DNA from: Euperipatoides rowelli
Taxonomy: Eukaryota; Onychophora; Udeonychophora; Euonychophora; Peripatopsidae
Length of the DNA stretch: 19,709 nucleotides
Assembly: GCA_003024985.2 (NCBI GenBank)
Contig: PXIH01S0001733.1
Strand: one strand, 5' to 3'
A program made the position numbers and the translations under genes. Shown piece by piece: positions 1 through 8,110 of the stretch (within the stretch, counting starts at the first letter, position 1; every line of letters starts with the position of its first letter). The notes beneath the pieces are model-generated. The model was given only the letters and a program-made list of their open reading frames with translations, did not search any database and was not told where the DNA came from.

Positions 1-106
1 ATGTAAGATGGACAGGCTAGACATTTGGACCTACCTTTTTGTTTTTTTTGTAAAATACAATTTTGTTTGTTTAGTTTTTTTATTTTTTTTTTTTTTGAGG
101 TTGAGA

Positions 107-336
107 TTAACCCTTTCCACTCCAAGCTAAAATTACATTCTTTTAAATCCCTTGATTACAATTTTAGTTTTTTTAAAAAAAAAATTGTTTGGTATGATTA
201 AACATAAATAAATTTTAGCACTTTTGAACATAAATTTTATCAATTTAAAGCATTTTTGAGGCTAACCATGATGTTGAATTTAAATTGTAAAGAGAAAATG
301 GTAATTTATAATCACCATTGGAGTGGAAAGGATTAA
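107..336. mobile_element. piggyBac-like MITE with TTAA target duplications
   Basis: Two TTAA tetranucleotides (107-110 and 333-336) flank a 222-bp segment whose ends are inverted repeats. The left end is CCCTTTCCACTCCAA (111-125). The right end, read on the minus strand, is TCCTTTCCACTCCAA (318-332), so 14 of 15 positions match. TTAA duplication plus termini starting with a run of C followed by T is the signature of the piggyBac superfamily. The interior is AT-rich with no coding capacity, so this is a non-autonomous element. Confidence 0.72.
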
Positions 337-774
337 AGTAAGATTTTTTGTTGGTAGGATGTTGGTAGTTTTTTTTTTTTGTGCCTTGATCAGGGGACAG
401 GATTGTCTAATGATTAAGAAATAAAGATAATATGGAACAAAAGAGGAACCTCTAGGGAATTAGCTAGAGTACCCAACAAATTGTCGAGTTAAGAGAAATA
501 GCTTAGGAATTGGCGAGGAGAATTTTGCTCAAGCTGCTACATACACCTAAATAATAGGATTAAAAGAGAAAACTTTGGGGCATGATCTATTGACAAAATT
601 AATTAGGAAATTATATTTCTCAAGCAGGATTAGGAATTATGAAATTAATGCTTTTAATATTCCCATTAATAGCCTGATAAAGAGCCTTTTAAATCATGAA
701 TTTGATACTCACTTGTAGCCTATGTAGAACCATTTAATCACGGGTTATTATTTCGCTAAAATAAATTTGATGTA
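337..774. other. AT-rich intronic DNA, no gene seen
   Basis: No splice-bounded reading frame or recognisable domain is visible. The stretch 420-720 is slightly less AT-biased and could be an old unrecognised repeat. I could not match its broken reading frames to a family. Confidence 0.5.
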
Positions 775-848
775 GTCATTTTTATTAGTACAATTTTTTT
801 TGGCATAGGTTTGAGCTTGAGCTCAAACCTATGCCAATAAAAAATGAC
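775..848. repeat. Near-perfect palindrome (hairpin/foldback)
   Basis: A 16-bp perfect inverted repeat, GGCATAGGTTTGAGCT at 802-817 and its complement at 820-835, is separated by only two bases and extends by two further A/T pairs. A second pair of arms outside it (775-786 and 837-848, GTCATTTTTATT type) pairs with one base of length difference, leaving about 13 bases bulged on the left. The structure could extrude as a cruciform. It may be the core of a small foldback transposon, but no target duplication was found. Confidence 0.75.
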
Positions 849-3517
849 TGCCTCAGACTGTATCAATGGTTGATAAAACTATAATCAATATTTGAGTTTT
901 GAATTTAGGATTGATAAGAGAAGAGAGAATGATACCGTTTTTGTATTAAAGTAAGTTGCTATATAACATATCAATAAAGATTTATGGTAGATACGCAGCA
1001 AATTCATACAAATCGCTCCTATATTATATTAATAAATTATACAGCCTAGCCTACAGAGGTACACTGTAGTTATTGAAATTAAATATTTTTTGTAAACTTA
1101 TTCAATTTTTGTAGGTGAATCTTAGCTAAATTCATATAATTCTAATAAGGAAAAATATTTGATTATGTTCATAATAATAATTTATTAAGTGCAGTCCTGC
1201 ACTGTTAAAGGGAATGAATGTGTGAAATAATAAGACCATTGATCTCTCAAAAAAATGTAAATAAACTTTAAAGATTAATAAAAACAGAATTGGTTTTTCC
1301 TAAGCAGAACTGTTGTCCTGCTTTATAAAAAATTTTAAATTATTAATATTAAAACGCAGATTAGAAAAATGGAGTAGCACTGACGTCATAAGCGTGAGGG
1401 GAAACTTTTTTTTTGGCCCGGCAGCAAGGCGTTGGATTTTTGTCAACAAACCGGCAGATGAGCAGAGATTAAATCAAATAAATTTTGACTTAAATTATTA
1501 AATAAAAACTTTACTTTTCCAAACTAAATAATTCAAGTACAAACTAAATTTAACTTAGGATTTTTGACCAACTTTAAATTGCAAATAACTTTTGCTATAG
1601 TTTTATTTAAATAAAAAGACATAATAAAAATCAACAATAATTAATATAAGAGGAGTCAATCAACATAGAAATAACCACTATGTAAACTAATGTGTTTTTA
1701 CCAACTAATCAAATTTTGTTGCCACCACTATACTAATTTCATCCCGTATAAAAATAAATATTTGAGGCGAGAGAAGAGTCGTCTCGGGTCTGAAGGAAGA
1801 CCACAAACAGCTGAAAGGGGGAGCTCGAGTCCGTATTCGAACCCTCCTACTCTTTCGCAAGAAAAACTGTGAATCGAGAAAAAGTTAAAGAAGCTGTAGA
1901 AGTACTGTAAGCCTAATGCAATTTAACAAATCTCTATGAAGAATAATGAGTCTTCAGCGAAATGTTTGAGAGCAAGAGCAAATTAAGGGCCATAGTTTTT
2001 ATTGTTTTGACAGATAATTTTCATAATGCTGTTTTGTTTAAGTTTGTTTTAAAAATCAAGGGAATTATTGAGTTTTTTATCTTTGAAATATGAGGGAGTT
2101 GGTATAGTTACTTATAATTTTTAAGTAGCAAATAGAGGAAGTGAGGGACGACATTTCAAATTTATGTTTTTTATTTTTAGGTCATTATGGATGTGTTTGA
2201 TAATAAAGTGTTTCATAAATTTTTATTTTTACATAATTTTATCAGGGAGGTGAAGTGCAATTTTACACAAATTTTTTTAGTGACTGTCTTGCTGATGGGT
2301 CTAGCTAACCCATGTTAATGCAATATTTTGGTTGTTATATTTTTTATGTAAATAAATGAGTGAATATTTTATATACTATAATACTGATCTACGAGTGAAT
2401 CTTGCTGGTGACTATTACAAAGGTACATTACATAATTCTGTTTTTTTTTTTACAGATACAGACAAATACACAAATGCTGTTATGATAGGCTACTTTAGGA
2501 TTTTTTTTTTTTTTTTTCTAATTTCTTTTTTCTATGCCATTTCGTTTTTAAAAATAAATTATGAATAGATTAAATAATTTTCTACCACAGTGCTTATTAC
2601 CTTGTTCATTAAGCACGTGTGACAGAGGGTCATTAAACTGGTGCCGTCTTGGCTGTGTTTAGTAATAGAGAGATCGTACCGTCCAAGGTTCTTTCTCGTC
2701 CCCCTTAACCCCTATACAGTATATTTTTTTCTCAGAACTATAATTTATCTACTTTGGTTGTATCAATCAAGGTGGGTGGAATGATGCAGTTGATTTGACA
2801 AATTTGGGCTAATCTCAATTATATTATTTTGTGCTGTGTATAATTTTTGTTATAACTGTTTTCAGTTCTGTGCACAATCAAATTACTGTGGGAGTGCATT
2901 TGTTTTGTTTTTTAATGTGAGCTTGAGTTTGGACAATGGAGGTGGACCTCGTGGTTCTCAGATTTGTATCTTTAATTTATTTATTTATTTAAGAAGAGTT
3001 ACACATAAGCCAAGGCTTTTAACTCAGAAAAACAGTATATTATGAAATGGCTGCAGTTCAAGTATGATTGAACTTATGACAAAAAGTTTTATTTTCATCT
3101 TTATTTAGTATTTCACTCTTAGCATATTATAATCTTTTATCTGAAACATAGCCTACAGTGTCTTTTAATGTCAAATATTCCCCAGTTCCCCATTAGTCAT
3201 TTTAGGTAATAGCATCCTGTATTTTAATTACTCAATTTTTTATATACAGTAGCGTATTTTATTTAGGCTACACACTTTAATAATTTCTTTAAACTTTTTT
3301 TTGTTGTTGTGTTGTACCTTAAACGTGAGATCTGGAAGAACATTTTTATGAAAATCCCTTTATTATATACGGTAACAATAACCGCTTCAGTTTCAATTGA
3401 TAATAGGTAACTGCAGTGCTGATCTTGTACAATCACATATTATCGTTTATGGAAATATATTAATATAATTTAGTCACAAGTAAATAAATATTAATTACTG
3501 ATTCATTATTACTTATT
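849..3517. other. Intronic DNA of the kinase gene, no gene seen
   Basis: This is AT-rich sequence with poly-T runs (for example near 2442-2453 and 2502-2517). Two short islands stand out by composition. Around 1370-1465 is a GC-richer patch starting with a perfect CRE-like TGACGTCA (1381-1388). Around 1765-1865 is another GC-richer patch with an open frame but no recognisable product. Short frames here (1313-1501, 1690-1872, 2356-2568, 2836-3045) show no domain, and I regard them as chance. Confidence 0.5.
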
Positions 3518-3682
3518 AGTATTAACAGTGCCGGATTTATATATGGGCTTGGTGGGCTGCAGCCCGTGGCCTCATAATGCATAGGAGCCTCGGCTTCTTG
3601 CATAAAAAAAAAAAACACACAAGCCTCCAAACTTTATATAACCCAGGGCCTCACCAAGTTTAAAACTGGCCCTGAGCATTAA
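3518..3682. mobile_element. hAT-like MITE, 149 bp, with 8-bp target duplication
   Basis: The element runs from 3526 to 3674. It starts CAGTGCCGGATTTA and ends, on the minus strand, CAGGGCCAGTTTTA, giving imperfect terminal inverted repeats of the CAG(G/T)GCC type common in hAT elements. The flanks are AGTATTAA (3518-3525) and AGCATTAA (3675-3682), an 8-bp target duplication with one mismatch, the length expected for hAT. The interior is short, contains a poly-A run near 3605 and has no transposase frame, so it is non-autonomous. Confidence 0.75.
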
Positions 3683-3791
3683 CCATTAATGGATAGGTCA
3701 ATTTGACTTTAAAAAAATGCAATTAAATAAAAAAAATGACATGGTTTGGCTAAACTTATTTGTTTATAACTATTTTCGACTTTTGAAAAAT

Positions 3792-3816
3792 GTTAGTTAG
3801 TTAGTTAGTTAGTTAG
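3792..3816. repeat. (GTTA)n microsatellite, six units
   Basis: Six tandem copies of GTTA plus one base, uninterrupted. This is a simple repeat with no sign of function. Confidence 0.9.
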
Positions 3817-5063
3817 ATCTAATGTTTAAGTCTTTAATAAGACTTTTAACATATAAAAGTAAATAAAAATAAAAAAAATATATAATAAAATAATCAAAAA
3901 TACATTAAATAAATAACGTAGGAGTACCAATCTACAACAATGCAAGTAAAAAAAATTTTATATTTTTGACTTGTTTTGTTTTGTATTTTTTGAAGACTTA
4001 AATCAGATAGCCAGATCTCCATAATAAAATGTTAATTCACTTTTCTGTATAAACAATTAATATACAGTATTTATTTATTTATTTATTGAATTAGGGATTT
4101 ACAGTAGGCTATATAAATAAATTGTACTATGCATAGTGCATACGGTACAGTAGTACCAGTTATTATTTATTTTATTAACGAAGAGTATAGTATGTATTGG
4201 ATTTTATAATTTTATCCTGTAAAAGTCTGTATGACTACCTCAAATGGAAAAGTAAACAAATTTGAAAAACACACACATCGATTAAATTAACTAATCTCAT
4301 TATTATAAAATGTAAACAAAATTACTTCCGGTAAAAATAATTTCGATATTAAATAAAATAAGTTTAACCAACCAAATAAATAATAACATTCTGCAATAGT
4401 TATATACACCATAATATACTGTATATCATGCAATGCTTAAACAATAAAATCAAGTAACTATCGCAAACAATTTACTAGACATGCCAAGCATACCTGAAAG
4501 AGGTCAATTTTGAAAACAGACAAGATGTGAAACTCGGGTCATAACCTTTCCGTTCGTATTTAGATTGTTTACATTTATTTTATATAAAAAAAAACTAACA
4601 TATAGCCTTAAAAACTTTTTTTTTTTTTCATTTTCTAAGACTAAATTTGACACACTCAAAATATTTTATTAATTAAAAAACACACAGCCCAACATAGCAT
4701 AAAATTACGTTTAAATAAACTCTTCATACGTTGACACCACGAACGCGGTGAATAATGAAAATAATTATAATTATTTATTTTTAAAAAAAAATATACTTTA
4801 TTTTAGTATTATAATAATGGTTGGTAATAGCTTTTTAATAAAATAGGTGTTGTGAAGAATTTTAGATCAGGGATTTGTCAAGTTCGAATGCTAAAATCCT
4901 TTGTTTGCTATACTAATAAAAACAAAACACATAGATAATCTTCAGCCAATTACGATTAGAATATGTCAGAGGAACAAAATAAACAAAATTCATGATATAA
5001 TTTTAAAATGACATTTACTCTATCGATGTATGGAATTATTTTAATGCAAAAAAAAACGTTAAC
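3817..5063. other. Intronic DNA of the kinase gene, no gene seen
   Basis: Very AT-rich sequence with TTTA and AATA runs (for example 4068-4086). On the minus strand a splice-acceptor-like string precedes position 4495, but no kinase-like reading frame follows it. I see no further feature. Confidence 0.5.
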
Positions 5064-5075
5064 TTTTCAGCCTAC

Positions 5076-5177
5076 CTTATAAACGTCTCCATACGTCCCA
5101 CTTCCAACCCTTTGGATTAATTCATATTCGTCTTGTGGATTTCTTCTAGATATATCAGCAGAAGTCGAATTTGCCAT
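5076..5177 (-). CDS. MAP4K3/MAP4K5-like (happyhour-type) germinal-centre kinase, first coding exon only
   Basis: Read on the minus strand from the ATG at 5177, this exon gives 34 codons that end at a splice donor (AAG followed by GTAGGC, phase 0). Residues 8-22 ([15 protein letters not shown]) match the conserved N-terminal extension and first beta strand of MAP4K3/5. Residues 23-34 ([12 protein letters not shown]) are the glycine-rich ATP loop, with G25, G27, G30 and V32 in the GxGxxGxV pattern. The start has A at -3 and G at +4, a good initiation context. Family knowledge: these STE20 kinases act in the cytoplasm upstream of JNK signalling and in amino-acid signalling to mTORC1. The catalytic lysine, the HRD and DFG motifs and the CNH domain must lie in exons outside the window. 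MAP4K3 and MAP4K5 cannot be told apart here; many invertebrates have one gene for both. A 60-residue frame covering 5117-5299 is a shadow of this exon. Confidence 0.88.
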
Positions 5178-5555
5178 TCTACTAATCCACAAAAAAAGNG
5201 GATGAAACTCGCCGTATATTTAAAAACAATAAGTAATTTACTCAATATTTTGATTATTGCATACTGAGATTCAGTTCTGATGGCTACTGTTCCGGTCATG
5301 CGTAATTTTAATCGTTTGAATCATGGGAAAACAAAACCTTTTGGGGGGGTTTTAAATATAAAAAAAAAAGATGTTTATGAATTTATTTTGAAATTAGTTT
5401 AAAGATGCCCTTAAATATAGCTGAAAAATAGTTTGGCAGCTACTATTCTATTGTTGTCAATACTTAACCTTTATATTAAAAGTTTATCAGCTTGATAAGT
5501 TCAGGGTCAAGATGTTATTATTTACTACAAGGAGTTTACTCAGTTTAGTTGAGAC
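5178..5555. promoter_or_regulatory. Probable bidirectional promoter and 5' UTRs of the divergent kinase / BLVRB pair
   Basis: The two start codons face away from each other with 378 bp between them, so both transcripts must start in or near this interval unless there are upstream non-coding exons. It contains an ETS-type core at 5291-5296 (TTCCGG, CCGGAA on the minus strand) followed by CATGCG, and a G7 run at 5343-5349. No TATA box stands out among the AT-rich words, and I cannot place a transcription start. It also contains one unresolved base (5199). Confidence 0.55.
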
Positions 5556-5643
5556 ATGGCTGACTGTGCATCAAAACAGGTGATTGTATTTGGAGCTAGT
5601 GGATTGACAGGCCTATCCTGCATTGCTGCTGCAAAAAAAGCAG
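5556..5643 (+). CDS. BLVRB: Biliverdin reductase B / NADPH flavin reductase, coding exon 1
   Basis: The exon encodes residues 1-29 plus the first base of codon 30. The ATG has G at -3 and G at +4, and an in-frame TGA lies two codons upstream, so the start is secure. After a short lead, QVIVFGASGLTGL is the first beta strand and the NADPH-binding loop, with G13, G16 and G19 in GxxGxxG. This corresponds to the IFGATGQTGL segment of vertebrate BLVRB. The exon ends at G|GTAAAT (donor 5644), phase 1, and joins perfectly in frame and sense to the exon at 18155 (alanine, then GYHVTAFVRNP). Family knowledge: this cytosolic enzyme of the atypical SDR group reduces flavins and biliverdin IX-beta with NADPH. 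It is transcribed divergently from the kinase gene. Confidence 0.88.
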
Positions 5644-6424
5644 GTAAATGTTGCAGGGGAAATATTTATGTAACTTTTTTAAACTTAGTCAGTTTAATAA
5701 TAAAAAACTTGATAATGTTTACATCTTCTCAAATTACAGTAGCATTAGTTTGTGGGAAGTGACATGAAATTTATTGTAGGCTACAGCTGATTAAGTTACA
5801 CTAGTTTTATAACGGATTTATTTAATTTAAAAACTAAAACTAGATGAAGACAGCCAGAGTTATTTGTAAGTTTTGTTTATAATTCCTTTATTTTTAATTA
5901 ATTAGCAGACACTGGTTAAAATTCTTATATATAGAGGATAAATATTATAGCTTACACTAGTATTGCTAAAGGCAATGAAATTAAGGAAGTGATTTGTAAT
6001 ATAACTAATATTACTTGATCTTTTTATTTATTTATTTTGTATGGTATCTTTAAAAAAAAAAAAAAACAATCTAAAAGGGTACCGGTACCTTACTATATCA
6101 ATAACTGCTCAGCACACACACACACAAAAAAAAGTGCATACCAAAAAACATTAACAAATGGAAACTATATGACAATATTTATAACAAATGATAAAATTTG
6201 TAAACATTATCAAAGCCTCAACAGCCGAGTTAACTAAAAATAAGGGGTCATCTTAGATTTTATTTAATTTTATCATGGATGATATACTTCTCAACAATAA
6301 ATAAAATCAATAATTGAATCGACCTCCTTCTTGGCCTTCAAAGCCAATTAGACAATTATCTAAGAAAATTGATGTAGATTTCATCCCCTAAAGCACAAGT
6401 TAACATTTTAGAAACTAACATAAT
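5644..6424. other. Intronic DNA, poly-A and CA runs, no gene seen
   Basis: AT-rich sequence with a poly-A run (about 6051-6066), a 12-bp palindrome GGTACCGGTACC (6078-6089) and a short CA repeat (about 6114-6126). Positions 6259-6295 repeat, with a 5-bp difference, a segment of the LINE relic at 6811-6846, so a fragment of a related LINE copy lies here too. Confidence 0.5.
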
Positions 6425-7190
6425 TCTAACTATGTAGGACTACTATTGTCTTGATACCTTAACTATGGTCCAACTTATTGAAAATTAAACAATTTGGTTT
6501 TTAAAAGGATCTATACTCAATCTAATTTAATGTACCATACCATGCTTTATGAATATTACTTGAAATTTAGAAAAATTAATACTGATGTAATAAGTTGCCG
6601 TATATATTTATTGATATTAAAGAGCTTTTAATACGATTTCACACAATCTTCTAATAAAGATAATGATAGTCAATGACTTTGAACCAAACAATTAGTTGGA
6701 TTTGTAATTTTCTTTTTGGTCATCAATCAAAATTAACACCATTTCAACCTTTCAACATTAACAGTGGAGTTACTGAAGGAGTTCTATCAGCTACATTACT
6801 GTAGGCCTAATTTATTTAATTTTATCATGGATACTTCTCGACAATTCTTTATACAGACATTCAGACAACATAAAAATATATAAGAAAATTAAAACCTTCA
6901 TTACCAAATTTAACTTCAAAACTACCGTACTTAAATTATATGAATAGTGCAATAAATTTAATCTATAAAGATAAAACAGGTAATGATTTGCAAAAGCAAA
7001 ATCTTTAAGGATTACAAACTAGACAATAAGTCAACAGACATAAAGATATACTGTAGGTGTAGTATTTGAGAATTTGTTTAAATTAGAATGTTTTTATGAA
7101 TACATTAAGTAAATTTAATATATCTTCTAATCTAGCCTTGGTTTTGTTCATATCTTCATCAAAGAGAAATAATTTTAAGGATCCCTAGTT
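6425..7190 (+). pseudogene. Decayed LINE (non-LTR) reverse transcriptase, copy 1
   Basis: No long frame survives, but RT blocks occur in correct order across shifting frames. QFGF is near 6489, the entry to the fingers. RAFNTISHNLLIK (6621-6659) equals the first palm aspartate block (SKAFDxVxHxxLL) with the aspartate changed to asparagine. SGVTEGVLSATLL (6763-6801) equals SGVPQGSVLGPLL. A remnant of the second palm motif followed by KYIRKLKP-like residues lies near 6860-6895. TVGVVFENLF (about 7050) is the thumb LGVxFD motif, and SSKRNNFKDP ends near 7186. The order and wording fit the Jockey/CR1 group of non-LTR retrotransposons. Stops and frameshifts make it a dead copy, and no endonuclease domain was found upstream. 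Confidence 0.7.
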
Positions 7191-7195
7191 CAGAT

Positions 7196-7702
7196 TCATA
7201 TTACAATTTTATCTGTAGTAACGGTGTCCCCCAAGGTCTGTGCTTGGAGGGTTAATTTTCATTATGACCACCAATCAAATAGCTTATAAATTGGAAAATC
7301 ATTACATATATGTGGATGATATCACAAGACTCACAATTATTGGAAATGCTCCAGAAAAGAGTAGTTAGGATAATTTTGGGAAAGAGCTTTTCTTCCTATG
7401 ATGAAGCTCTATCTTTATTGAACCTACCTCTTACCTTGGCAGAGAGAAGAATATCAATCGTGAATAATTATGATAAATCATTCAACAATAGATATCAGCA
7501 ATTTTTAAACCATAATAATTTATTTTTATATAATTATAATACCAGAGGTTCAAATAAATTATTCAAAAAACTTAGCAGAACTAATAGATATGCTACTTCA
7601 GTTGTTCCTAATATAACCAGGGCCCTCGATAAGGCCTATGATTGGGCGGGGAGGAGAACCCATAAAATTACCAAGTCAATATATTTTTTTTGCCAACTTT
7701 AA
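7196..7702 (+). pseudogene. LINE reverse transcriptase fragment, copy 2 (palm joined to C-terminus)
   Basis: SNGVPQG (7217-7237) and YIYVDDI (7303-7323, with an intact YVDD catalytic pair) are RT palm motifs. Only about 30 bp later, in another frame, the C-terminal part begins: QKRVVRIILGKSFSSYDEAL (7352-7411), then LLNLPLTLAERR, and later TNRYATSVVPNITRAL. These are the typical post-thumb tail of CR1/Jockey-type LINEs (LxLPxLxERR, then NRY...P...R.LN). The thumb, normally well over 100 residues, is missing, so an internal deletion joined the two pieces. The 130-codon open frame at 7310-7702 is the tail. Because palm motifs occur again after the thumb of copy 1, this must be a separate insertion of a related element. 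Confidence 0.75.
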
Positions 7703-7866
7703 AACATTTTTTTTAATTGGAAACGAGCTAGTGGTGTATTAATAATGATGATTAAGTACATTTTACCCCCCCCCTCCCCTCCAGTGATGTATCTACGTAT
7801 TTTAGGGGCACCCTGCAGGAAAATTAAAGGGCCCGTTCACAAAGTTTAATTTGATAAAGCTTTTTT
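7703..7866. other. C-rich run and possible transposon end
   Basis: A CCCCCCCCCTCCCCTCC tract (7767-7783) is followed by CAGTGATGTATCTACGTA and GGGGCACC, which resembles the start of hAT-like MITEs. It may be the left end of the foldback element that follows. No target duplication was identified. Confidence 0.35.
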
Positions 7867-8076
7867 TTTTTGGTTGTCTGGAAGTTTTGATGTTTGTCAA
7901 TCCCCTTGACAAAAAAAAATATAAATATTTTTTAGACCTAATTACGGTGATATCGTGTTTTTTATCAGCAAACAGTAGCAGCACAAAAAAAACCCACCAG
8001 ATTTCACCATAATTAGGTCTAAAAATAAATAATTATTTTTTGTCAAGGGGATTGACCAACATCCAGACAACCAAAA
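7867..8076. repeat. Foldback element with ~80-bp inverted arms
   Basis: The left arm (about 7867-7950, beginning TTTTGGTTGTCTGGAAGTTT) and the right arm (about 8004-8076, ending AACATCCAGACAACCAAAA) are reverse complements with scattered mismatches and indels. The shared core words are GTCAATCCCCTTGACAAAAAA and TTTAGACCTAATTA. A spacer of about 53 bp forms the loop. A transcript would fold into a long hairpin. The full element probably extends to about 7783 and 8110, where GGGGCA-like words reappear in inverted form. Confidence 0.8.
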
Positions 8077-8110
8077 TGGGTCCTTATACAGTAGATATGC
8101 CCTTGCCCCC

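Larger units (their letters stand above)
1..5075 (-). other. First intron of the MAP4K3/5-like gene (partial, continues left)
   Basis: This is the sequence downstream, on the minus strand, of the kinase exon that ends at 5076. It begins with a clean donor, reading GTAGGC on the minus strand at 5070-5075. I looked on the minus strand for the next kinase exon, which should encode the ATP-binding lysine segment of the N-lobe, and saw none down to position 1. The intron is therefore at least about 5 kb. Its contents are AT-rich non-coding DNA with two MITEs, a palindrome and simple repeats, listed separately. Confidence 0.75.

Noticed and set aside
1833-1843. GGTTCGAATAC on the minus strand, resembling a tRNA B box
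   Set aside because: Ten of eleven positions match the B-box consensus, but no A box, T-stem pairing or cloverleaf could be built around it, so neither a tRNA nor a tRNA-derived SINE is supported.
1690-1872. 60-codon frame ending in a GC-richer patch
   Set aside because: No recognisable domain, no splice signals that would make it an exon, and no relation to the kinase or BLVRB.
3792-3816. GTTA array as a relic of telomeric repeat
   Set aside because: Arthropod telomeres use TTAGG. Six units of a tetranucleotide are better explained as a microsatellite.
4480-4520. Acceptor-like string on the minus strand as the next kinase exon
   Set aside because: The sequence after it does not encode the expected lysine-containing N-lobe segment and has stops.
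5117-5299. 60-codon minus-strand frame upstream of the kinase exon
   Set aside because: It overlaps the real kinase exon in another frame, contains an N, and shows no domain. The 34-codon frame fits a known family residue by residue.
5556-5762. 68-codon frame as a complete small protein
   Set aside because: Only the first 29 codons and one base match the BLVRB family. The rest reads through the donor at 5644 into intron.
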